The notes beneath the pieces were generated by a model. It made no database searches. It saw only the letters and a program-made list of their open reading frames with translations, and was not told the origin of the DNA. 49,139 nucleotides of DNA from an uncultured Acetatifactor sp. (lineage in GTDB: Bacteria > Bacillota > Clostridia > Lachnospirales > Lachnospiraceae): assembly GCA_910586775.1 (NCBI GenBank), contig CAJUJN010000029.1, positions 1 to 49,139 of the forward strand, given 5' to 3'. The position numbers were made by a program, and so were the translations under genes. This document shows, in pieces, positions 42,594-49,139 of the stretch. Each line of letters opens with the position of its first letter. The first letter of the stretch is position 1.

Positions 42594-43526
42594 TCACAGG
42601 CAGGCCTGCGGCTCTCTCAACAGTTTTACTTTCCTTTCCGTAATCCTGTCTTCTTCGTTTACCCGTCCGCATAATATCGGAGAATTGACATCATGGATGC
42701 GCGCATTTTGCAGGACACGTTCCTGGCTGTAATTCGCATAACAATATATACAGCCGTTTCTGCATGTGTTATATGCGCCCACTTCGACGCTTTCCACACA
42801 GCCGCATTCTTTCCGCTGATTTTTGTCCTTATCTGCCCGTATTCTGTATCCGGTTATCCGCTCTGTCAGTTCCTTATCAATGCAGCTGCTGCGCGCAATG
42901 CCGCAGGCGGATAAATCCACCGTCTCCGCGCACGCCCCCACTGCAATCCCGCAGCGGCCGGCTGTGGCGGCAATCCGCTCCCCGAACGCAAGCAGTTCCC
43001 TCTCCGGCAGGAAGCGGACATTCAGCGCCCGCATATTTCTCTGTATCTTCGCATATATGTCCACAAAGCTGATTACGCATTTAACAGTATATCCCTCCAA
43101 AGCCTCAGCAATCTGCTGAAACGCCTGCAGATGATATTCCGGGCTGTACCGATCTGTAAAAAGGATGGGGTCATACCGCCAGACCACTCTTTCCTTACCG
43201 ATTTTACGGGATAACTCCTGAAATACGGGAATCATGCATTTCTTCTTATGAGGGACATTCCTCTCCATATCCCGTCCATACCCGGTCAGCGTAAACTGAA
43301 AATAATAGGGATAAGGCTCTAATTCCCGGAGCCGGGAAAGCATGGGCTGCGGATTCTTCGTCCAAAATACAATGCAGTCCACCAGTTCCGGCGTTATACG
43401 TATCTTACTGACCTGACGCGGATTCATTGGATTGCGGACATAGAAATATCCCTCTTTTATCCTGTTAAAAAACCATTCGGAATAATAACTCGGAATGTCG
43501 GTCCTGCGGCTGACGCTTAAGATCAT
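42594..43526 (-). CDS. DUF1848 family protein
   Basis: 310 aa. The N-terminus MILSVSRRTDIPSYYSEWFFNRI, the central TKNPQPMLSRL and RYDPILFTDRYSPEYH, and the C-terminal cysteine cluster CGCVESVEVGAYNTCRNGCIYCYANYS are all features of this family. CxxGCxYCYAN-type cysteines suggest an Fe-S cluster, possibly of radical-SAM relatives, though no reaction is established. AGGAGAAAGGA lies upstream of ATG 43526. It stands alone between the pectin locus and the CRISPR array. A hairpin near 43676-43704 (AACTC/GAGTT) precedes it. Confidence 0.85.
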   Translation of the reverse strand: MILSVSRRTDIPSYYSEWFFNRIKEGYFYVRNPMNPRQVSKIRITPELVDCIVFWTKNPQPMLSRLRELEPYPYYFQFTLTGYGRDMERNVPHKKKCMIPVFQELSRKIGKERVVWRYDPILFTDRYSPEYHLQAFQQIAEALEGYTVKCVISFVDIYAKIQRNMRALNVRFLPERELLAFGERIAATAGRCGIAVGACAETVDLSACGIARSSCIDKELTERITGYRIRADKDKNQRKECGCVESVEVGAYNTCRNGCIYCYANYSQERVLQNARIHDVNSPILCGRVNEEDRITERKVKLLREPQACL

Positions 43527-43784
43527 GACGTTGGTTTCCTTTCTCCTTGAAAATGGTCACTGTATCGTTTATGTGATTACGAACAGGGGTGCTCTTCCGG
43601 CTCTTCCTTCTGACTTTCCCTTCTAATGTTCTCTTCTGCCTTTTCCTCTTGAATTCCTGCAAGATGCCATAAAAAAACTCCGGTTGATGCCAGAGTTGTT
43701 TCCCATGGTATGACATTATGGCTGATTTACTCCATTTATGCCGGCTGATAAAAGCTGCGGCATTGAAGCCGAACGGACTGTGCT

Positions 43785-44189
43785 TGTGTACCCTCCCCTA
43801 ACAGGGTTGCTTCATTTATATAGATCAATCGTCCTTTACAGATAACTTCTCGTATGAGTGTTAATGCCCTGTAACGGGCCTATTCCATTTCTACTAAAAC
43901 ACAAGGAGGAATTTACTATGAGCAAGAACTTGTGTCAATGCCCTATAACGGGCCTATTCCATTTCTACAATAGTGTCACGTAAAAATGGAAAAGTCAAAA
44001 TAAAGTGTCAATGCCCTATAACGGGCCTATTCCATTTCTACTAATGGTGTAAAGTATTTAGAAGAAAAGGAATGGAATGTGTCAATGCCCTATAACGGGC
44101 CTATTCCATTTCTACTCTTAGGAGATAACGACCACCTCTTAGAAGAGGTCGTGTGTCAATGCCCTATAACGGGCCTATTCCATTTCTAC
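43785..44189 (-). CRISPR. CRISPR array 1: five good repeats plus one decayed distal repeat, 37-bp repeats
   Basis: Repeats lie at 43858-43894, 43932-43968, 44005-44041, 44079-44115 and 44153-44189. The last four are identical and the first has two changes. Spacers are 36-37 bp. A strongly decayed repeat fits at 43785-43821, 36 bp before the first. On the minus strand repeats run from GTAGAAATGG to ATTGACAC, the latter resembling the 8-base 5' handle of type I/III crRNAs, and contain a short GCCC/GGGC stem. The decay on the left and the AT-rich leader on the right show leftward transcription. No cas gene is within the window. Confidence 0.95.
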
Positions 44190-44353
44190 GGTCAGGTCTG
44201 AGAAGCTGCATAAATACTGGCTTTCCGAGGCCACTTCTGCGTGTAATTCACAGAATATTCTGAAAATTGGTTTTTTACGCCCCCAAAATGGGTTGTTCAC
44301 ACTTTATTCATATTTACTGAATTTATTATACCAAATTATCCTCCCTTTTTCAA
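44190..44353 (-). promoter_or_regulatory. Leader of CRISPR array 1 with promoter
   Basis: Starts directly after the last repeat and is conserved with 47122-47285. On the minus strand TTGAAA (44348-44353) and TATAAT (44325-44330) are exactly 17 bases apart, giving a transcript that runs into the array. Positions 44354-44612 beyond the leader contain no recognisable gene. Confidence 0.8.
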
Positions 44354-44612
44354 TACAATTTTTGCATTTACCAGAGTTGTCCGGAGTTGTTTCCCGATAG
44401 CTTCATCTGTTACTTTTCAGTATACAGTGCAAGCTTCGAAAGCAGGCGTGACCTTTTCAGCCTTTCAGCAGTCACTGCAATGAAAAAAGAACCGCCTTAA
44501 CATTTCCGTAAAAAGCCAGAAGACGAAACCGCCTGCCAAAAAGGATGACGGTTCCGCCTGAAAAACGGATGCATCCGCTATCCGTCCGCCCACAGTGACG
44601 GGCAGATTCCGC

Positions 44613-46214
44613 TTACTTTACATACCTGCCGATAATCTCATCCGCCTCACTCTGCTCCATATTGCCAAGCCTCACCTGCTCCTCACAGAAAGGCTCTACC
44701 TCAGCAAGCAATTCCTCCTCGGTTTCGTAAGGCCCAAACATCTTTTGTTCGCCGTTGGACAGAAGAATGGAAAGCTCCAGCTCCCTTTCGGAAGCGCCCA
44801 GTTCCACGTCTTCCGGATTGTACGCCAACTGTATATCATCATTTCCGTTGACACTCCTGGATACCTGCAGCCCGTTTTTGATATCCTGCAGTATTTCCTC
44901 GTATACCGCAATCGTCTCATCCACGATTTCCTGTGTCCAGACAAATTCTCCCCTGCCGCCGGTCCAGCCTCTTTCGCCGATCATGCCCTGCAGCTCCTTC
45001 TTTTCCTTCTCAAGCCACGCTGCATATTCCTCATAGGTCCACCATTCCACATCCGGCGTGGGAAAACGCTGTTCAAATTCCTCTTCTGTCAGAGGTTCAA
45101 AACTCCCGCCGTCGTCAAAACTGTAATAAGTCCTGCCGTCCTGGGGGTCCACATAGGATATTATATTAGACACTTCCAAAGTATCCAAAACCGCTTCTGC
45201 TTCCGCATTGGACATACGGTCCTGCTCTTCCGGCGATATCCGGCTGTTCCCGGCCTGGGCGGAAGTGGCAAATACCGCCGCGGTACCCGCAACGATAGCT
45301 GATGCGGAAATAAGTGATAAAACAGACGTTTTTTTATATTTCATAATAGACAGTATCCTTTCTTCAATTGCGTTTTTTCCAAAATAATTATGAATCAGGG
45401 AAAATGACCTGTTTCGTTCAGCCATATCCAACAGCGAACCGGCATACTCTGCCCTGTCTGCCCCGGCAGTATACCGCAATACCATTTCATCACAGGATAG
45501 CTCCAGGTCACGGCTCAGGAGAAACAGCATACCCCAGGCCATGGGATTAAACCAGTGGATGCATACCGCGCAGAGAGCCAGCAGCTTCCACAGCATATCA
45601 AACCGTCGTACATGGATATATTCATGTGCAAGGACATAGCTGACAAGCTTTTCGTCACTGATATCCATTTTCTCCGGCAAAATAATGTATGGCCGCAGAA
45701 CTCCCAAAGCCAGCGGTGAAGCTATATGGGCGGAACGCAGGATTTCAAGAGGCCTCAAAATCCTGTGCAATGCCAGCCATTCGGCAATAAACGGCTCTGC
45801 TTTCACCGGATTGGCATCCTTCAGCACCCGGCGGCTCCGTACCAACATGTCCACGAACAGAACGGCCAGAACAGCCGCTCCGCAAAGCCACAGCACAGTC
45901 AAAGGCGAAACCTCGGATGTCCCTCCCCTGCCGGCCGGCACCTCCGCCCGGATATGCGCAACCCCCTTCTCTATGGCAGATATTTCTTTCGTTAAATCGC
46001 CGCTTCCCCGGACTGCACCAGGATAAACGCTGCCGAAAATATTGTAGATACTCCACTTCGCCGAAACCGAAAAAGGAATCAGCATTCTCAGCAGCACAAT
46101 GCCCCATAGGAACAGAAAACTTGTCCTGGGCAGCTTATAAAGTGCAACGGCACGGATTGCAATAACAATTGCCGTCAGCAATCCGGCCTGCACGCTCATC
46201 TGCAAAATATTCAT
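44613..46214 (-). CDS. M56-family membrane metallopeptidase with non-penicillin-binding sensor (BlaR1/MecR1-like)
   Basis: 533 aa. Four membrane segments, with the zinc motif HEYIH at residues 197-201 in the cytoplasmic loop and the downstream LSCDEMVLRY typical of M56 peptidases. After the last membrane segment (about 293-317) comes an acidic domain of about 215 residues (DVEWWTYEEYAAWLEKEKKELQG) that lacks the SxxK/KTG motifs of the beta-lactam sensor of BlaR1. It would cleave the BlaI-like repressor encoded just upstream when its own, unknown signal is sensed. The gene starts 8 bp after the repressor stop. No beta-lactamase or PBP gene is nearby. Confidence 0.87.
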   Translation of the reverse strand: MNILQMSVQAGLLTAIVIAIRAVALYKLPRTSFLFLWGIVLLRMLIPFSVSAKWSIYNIFGSVYPGAVRGSGDLTKEISAIEKGVAHIRAEVPAGRGGTSEVSPLTVLWLCGAAVLAVLFVDMLVRSRRVLKDANPVKAEPFIAEWLALHRILRPLEILRSAHIASPLALGVLRPYIILPEKMDISDEKLVSYVLAHEYIHVRRFDMLWKLLALCAVCIHWFNPMAWGMLFLLSRDLELSCDEMVLRYTAGADRAEYAGSLLDMAERNRSFSLIHNYFGKNAIEERILSIMKYKKTSVLSLISASAIVAGTAAVFATSAQAGNSRISPEEQDRMSNAEAEAVLDTLEVSNIISYVDPQDGRTYYSFDDGGSFEPLTEEEFEQRFPTPDVEWWTYEEYAAWLEKEKKELQGMIGERGWTGGRGEFVWTQEIVDETIAVYEEILQDIKNGLQVSRSVNGNDDIQLAYNPEDVELGASERELELSILLSNGEQKMFGPYETEEELLAEVEPFCEEQVRLGNMEQSEADEIIGRYVK

Positions 46215-46222
46215 CGTCTACC

Positions 46223-46582
46223 TCATTTCAGCCTTTCCACAAGCCGTCGCAGGCCGTCAATTTCTTCGGATGACAGCCCTTTCCCGCTGGCATAAGCCGA
46301 CAGGAACAGTTCCGCCGAACCATCAAACAGCCGGTCAATCAGCCCCTCCGCTTCACATTGCCTGACCTGCTCTTTCGTGATGGCGGCCCTGCAGGTGAAA
46401 TTCGGCTCCAGACGCTCAACCGCGCCTTTTGCAATCAGCTTTTTGATGACAGTATACGTGGTGTTGCGGTTCCATCCGGTCTGCTCGTTCAGGATTTTCG
46501 CCAGCTGGCCTGCGGTCAAATCGCCTCCTTCCCATAATGCTTCCATAACCTTCAGTTCAGAATCAAATAATTTCGTTGGCAT
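46223..46582 (-). CDS. BlaI/MecI/CopY family transcriptional repressor
   Basis: 119 aa. An N-terminal winged helix (LFDSELKVMEALWEGGDLTAGQLAKILNEQTGWNRNTTYTVIKKLIAKGAVERL) binds palindromic operators, and the C-terminal half dimerises and carries the cleavage site for the partner peptidase. GAGGT lies about 7 bases before ATG 46582. Palindromes of the form GACTATT-ATAGTC overlap its promoter, so it probably represses itself and the peptidase gene, as in bla/mec systems. Confidence 0.93.
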   Translation of the reverse strand: MPTKLFDSELKVMEALWEGGDLTAGQLAKILNEQTGWNRNTTYTVIKKLIAKGAVERLEPNFTCRAAITKEQVRQCEAEGLIDRLFDGSAELFLSAYASGKGLSSEEIDGLRRLVERLK

Positions 46583-46600
46583 AGCTATACCTCGTTTCTT

Positions 46601-46671
46601 GACTATTGAAATAGTCACATCATGATACTATCACAATAGTCAGTGGATGTCAATGACTATTTTAATAGTCA
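46601..46671 (-). promoter_or_regulatory. Autoregulated promoter with BlaI-type operators
   Basis: On the minus strand TTGACA (46648-46653) and TAGTAT (46625-46630) are 17 bases apart. Perfect dyads lie at 46601-46616 (GACTATTGAAATAGTC) and 46654-46671 (TGACTATTTTAATAGTCA), and a half-conserved one at about 46627-46641. Binding would cover the -35 box, the -10 box and the start region. Confidence 0.85.
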
Positions 46672-46747
46672 ACAAAATTTATATCTGCATTGATAAATTT
46701 ACAAGCCAGGAGAAAACTGAGATTACGCCGCCCCTCCTGGTAACAGT

Positions 46748-46790
46748 AAAAAGCCGGAAACCAGAAATGCTCCGGCTCCCGGCTCTTTTG
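46748..46790 (-). terminator. Terminator between CRISPR array 2 and the repressor promoter
   Basis: AAAAGCCGG can pair with CCGGCT or CGGCTCTTTT; on the minus strand a T-run follows. It would stop array transcripts before the repressor promoter. The remaining sequence 46791-47010 holds no recognisable gene. Confidence 0.6.
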
Positions 46791-47010
46791 CCATGATTGC
46801 TTTTGTTATTGTTTCATCGCCGTGGGTACCCATACTTCAAATCACGCTTAATGCCCAAACAGACTGATCGGCCGAAAACGTAACACTTTAAAACTTACCA
46901 ATGCTTAGTGCAGTCTAATAGTATTCTTATTACTTTGAAGTTATGCTCAACTACTCTATATCGAACCGTATTTGCTGGCAATACAGAAGAGACGAATTGT
47001 ACGCTCTCCC

Positions 47011-47121
47011 CATAGAATGCCCTATCTTGGGCTTACTACATTTATACAATATTGAGGAAGCAGAGGCAAAGGTAACATATCCTTGTGTCAATGCCCTATC
47101 TCGGGCCTACTCCATTTCTAC
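47011..47121 (-). CRISPR. CRISPR array 2: minimal array, one spacer
   Basis: A good repeat (47085-47121), a decayed repeat (47011-47047) and a 37-bp spacer between them. The repeat differs slightly from that of array 1 (CTATCTCGGGCCTACTCC rather than CTATAACGGGCCTATTCC). The leader lies on the right as in array 1, so transcription again runs leftwards. Confidence 0.85.
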
Positions 47122-47285
47122 GGTCAGATCTGAAACCCCGCATAAACACTGGCCTCCAGAAGCCTTTTTTACGTGCAATTCACAGAATATTCTGAAAATT
47201 GCGTTTTTCTTCCCTAAAATTGGGCTGTTCACATTTTGTTCATATTTCTAAGTATCATTATACCAAAATCCTCCCCTTTTTTCAA
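47122..47285 (-). promoter_or_regulatory. Leader of CRISPR array 2 with promoter
   Basis: Clearly homologous to the array 1 leader, including the shared CACAGAATATTCTGAAAATT. TTGAAA (47280-47285) and TATAAT (47257-47262) have a 17-base spacer. Confidence 0.8.
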
Positions 47286-47365
47286 CACCAATATCACATT
47301 TCAGCAGAGAAAAACAATGCAGCAAAATTAATGACACCCAGGCGAGAAGGATAGCCAAATCCCGA

Positions 47366-47394
47366 TTGCACATCCCTCTCAACTGTGCTATCAT
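47366..47394 (+). promoter_or_regulatory. Promoter of the MATE transporter gene
   Basis: TTGCAC (47366-47371) and TATCAT (47389-47394) with a 17-base spacer, about 80 bases before the ATG. Confidence 0.6.
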
Positions 47395-47477
47395 TGCCTT
47401 ACCTGTAGCAAAGCCGGCGTTTCCGGCATGCCGGGCATAAGGAAGTATATGCCGACAATTCCTGAGGAGGACGCAGC

Positions 47478-48860
47478 ATGCAGATGAAAAACAAACTCAA
47501 AAACGACCCTTTCTACCATCAGATTTTCAAACTGGTAGTGCCCATTGTCATCCAGAACCTTCTGAGCGCTGCTGTCAGTTCGGCGGACGTGGTGATGCTG
47601 AATTACGTGGGACAGTCCGCCATATCCGCCGTGTCCCTGGCCGCCCAGTATGCCAGTGTGCTCTTCATGGTGTTCTACGGCCTGGGCACCGGTGCCACCA
47701 TTCTTTGTGCCCAATATTACGGAAAAGGGGACCTGCGGGCCATCCAAGCAGTGGAAGGCATCGCCCTGCGTTTTTCCCTGTGCTTCTCTCTTGCCTTCGC
47801 CGGACTGGCGCTGCTTGTTCCAGAGGGAATGATGTGCATTTTCACCAATGACGCGGAACTCATCGCAATCGGCGCGTCCTATCTGCGCTTTATGAGTGTA
47901 AGCTATCTGTGCTGGGGTATCACGGAAGTGTATCTGGCCGTTCTCCGCAGCATCGGCAGGGTGATGGTCAGTACAGCCATGAATGTACTCGCATTTTCAT
48001 TAAATATTGTTCTGAATGCCATCTTTATTTTCGGGCTCTTCGGCGCGCCCAGACTGGGAGCCGCAGGGGTGGCTATCGCCACCTCCCTGTCAAGGCTCAT
48101 CGAACTGGGAGCCTGTTTTGCGGTTTCCTTTTTCAGCAGGGATATCAAACTGGATTTCCAGTACTTATTTGTCAAAAACAAAGTGCTGTTCTCCGACTTT
48201 GTACGGCTCTCCCTGCCGGCTCTGGGCAATGATATCTCCTGGAGTGTGGCATTTTCCATGTATTCCGTCATCATGGGACACATGGGAACGGATGCGGTAG
48301 CCGCCAACTCCTTCGTAGTGGTAGTGCGAAATTTCGGCACCATACTCTGCTTCGGCATGGCCAGTGCCGGTGGGATTCTTCTGGGTAATGTAATCGGGGA
48401 AAACCGTCTGGATGACGCCCGGGAAGGCGCGAAAAAGCTGATGAAGCTCACAGTCATCACCGGAGCCATCGGCGGCCTGATTGTCCTGGCGGCCACGCCT
48501 TTTGTGCTGAAATATGCGTCCCTGACAGAGACCGCCATGCATTACCTGAAGTATATGCTGTTCATAAATATCTACTATGTTATGGGTGCCGCGGTAAATA
48601 CCACATTGATCGCCGGCGTATTCCGGGCCGGCGGTGACAGCCGCTTCGGCTTTATCTGTGATTCTGTGGATATGTGGTGCTATGCCGTCCCCCTGGGCTT
48701 TCTGGCCGCTTTTGTGCTGAAACTGCCTGTGCTGTGGGTTTATTTCCTCCTGTGTACGGACGAGTTTGTCAAGTGGCCCTGGGTCCTTGGGCATTATCGC
48801 AGTGGAAAATGGCTGCACAATATTACCCGGGAGAATCTGTTTGAAGAGGGGCAGCCCTGA
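47478..48860 (+). CDS. MATE family efflux transporter
   Basis: 460 aa with 12 hydrophobic segments in two halves. The typical start NDPFYHQIFKLVVPIVIQNLLSAAVSSADVVMLNYVGQSAISAV and the internal second-half copy SLPALGNDISWSVAFSMYSVIMGHMGTDAVAANSF are both present. MATE proteins expel drugs or metabolites in exchange for sodium ions or protons. GAGGAGG lies 7 bases before ATG 47478. The substrate cannot be predicted, and no regulator is adjacent. Confidence 0.93.
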   Translation: MQMKNKLKNDPFYHQIFKLVVPIVIQNLLSAAVSSADVVMLNYVGQSAISAVSLAAQYASVLFMVFYGLGTGATILCAQYYGKGDLRAIQAVEGIALRFSLCFSLAFAGLALLVPEGMMCIFTNDAELIAIGASYLRFMSVSYLCWGITEVYLAVLRSIGRVMVSTAMNVLAFSLNIVLNAIFIFGLFGAPRLGAAGVAIATSLSRLIELGACFAVSFFSRDIKLDFQYLFVKNKVLFSDFVRLSLPALGNDISWSVAFSMYSVIMGHMGTDAVAANSFVVVVRNFGTILCFGMASAGGILLGNVIGENRLDDAREGAKKLMKLTVITGAIGGLIVLAATPFVLKYASLTETAMHYLKYMLFINIYYVMGAAVNTTLIAGVFRAGGDSRFGFICDSVDMWCYAVPLGFLAAFVLKLPVLWVYFLLCTDEFVKWPWVLGHYRSGKWLHNITRENLFEEGQP

Positions 48861-48865
48861 ATCAC

Positions 48866-49135
48866 TTACGCTATCTTCTTCTCCAGGTCTTCAACTCTTT
48901 TTGCCAGCCCTTCCATCAGCTTTAATAATACTGTCGTATTATCATTTTCAAGCTTTGATATCCTGTAGTATTGTTCCAACTTGTCCAAATTTTCATTGAG
49001 CAGGTTAATCTTATTTTCAAGCTTCGTTTGTGTTCTGTCTATTTCCTCTAAAAGTAAATTCTCGGCCTCTTTTATCTTAACTGTAAGCATTGACTCCATC
49101 CTTGCTTCGGATTTCGCAATTCGGGTATCAAGCAT
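48866..49135 (-). CDS. Coiled-coil protein at the window edge
   Basis: 89 codons in view, almost entirely heptad-rich coiled coil (IKEAENLLLEEIDRTQTKLENKINLLNENLDKLEQYYRI), ending LAKRVEDLEKKIA. An ATG lies at 49135, four bases from the window end, so the gene may begin there or extend beyond. No family was recognised. It is convergent with the MATE gene, 5 bp apart. Confidence 0.6.
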   Translation of the reverse strand: MLDTRIAKSEARMESMLTVKIKEAENLLLEEIDRTQTKLENKINLLNENLDKLEQYYRISKLENDNTTVLLKLMEGLAKRVEDLEKKIA

Positions 49136-49139
49136 TGTC

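Noticed and set aside
43465..43716. 83-codon minus-strand frame upstream of the DUF1848 gene
   Set aside because: It overlaps the start of DUF1848, has no ribosome-binding site and has random-looking composition.
43705..43741. A further decayed CRISPR repeat before 43785
   Set aside because: There is weak likeness to the repeat end (CCATTTATGC), but the distance to the next repeat is about 43 bp instead of 36-37.
46943..47251. 102-codon plus-strand frame
   Set aside because: It runs through CRISPR array 2 and its leader.

Overview
The window looks like a chromosomal segment of a gut-type Clostridia (Bacillota), most likely Lachnospiraceae. Pointers are AGGAGG-type ribosome-binding sites, sigma-A-like promoters, and gene families typical of that group (Lpl-type sugar ABC importer with AraC sensor, ABC-F resistance protein, BlaI/M56 pair, Rpn-like PD-(D/E)XK proteins). 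No rRNA or tRNA gene and no intact transposase was recognised. Taxonomy is inference from family content.

Region 1 (about 1-22.9 kb) is a large exopolysaccharide locus, mostly on the minus strand. A promoter at about 22,904-22,931 precedes an inactive-looking SDR domain fused to a PelD-like receptor (4 TM, GAF, degenerate GGDEF with an RxxD c-di-GMP I-site). A PelE-like TPR membrane protein, a GT-C-like membrane protein, a DUF2194 PelA-like protein, PelF, PelG, DUF2304, GT4, GT2 and a DUF4874/DUF4832 protein follow. A second group further left has a GT2 with two in-frame 36-bp repeat tracts, a polysaccharide pyruvyl transferase, an Fe-S F420-hydrogenase-beta-like protein and an ABC exporter. 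A plus-strand DUF4874/DUF4832 paralogue overlaps the tail of the main operon. Together these suggest a c-di-GMP-gated, Pel-like secreted polysaccharide that is further decorated. The gaps of this locus are rich in tandem and palindromic repeats.

Region 2 (23-29.2 kb) holds asnS, a small membrane protein, a GH35 beta-galactosidase, a truncated-looking membrane protein and a PD-(D/E)XK nuclease-like protein.

Region 3 (29.2-32.9 kb) is a plus-strand ABC-F ribosome-protection gene with a long leader (strong promoter, 3-codon ORF with an excellent ribosome-binding site, hairpins). A P-loop kinase-like gene follows it, then an unassigned small frame and a CmpB-family membrane protein.

Region 4 (33-42.3 kb) is a pectin (rhamnogalacturonan-I) locus: PL11 lyase, AraC-type membrane sensor-regulator, two permeases and a lipoprotein solute-binding protein.

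Region 5 (42.6-49.1 kb) holds a DUF1848 protein, a CRISPR array, a BlaI/M56-peptidase pair with promoter-overlapping operators, a second minimal CRISPR array with the same leader, a MATE transporter and a coiled-coil protein at the window edge. There are no cas genes. Both leaders carry the same promoter pointing leftwards, repeats end in ATTGACAC in that direction, and the spacers read as mRNA-sense on the opposite strand, so the crRNAs would be antisense to transcripts, as in type III systems.
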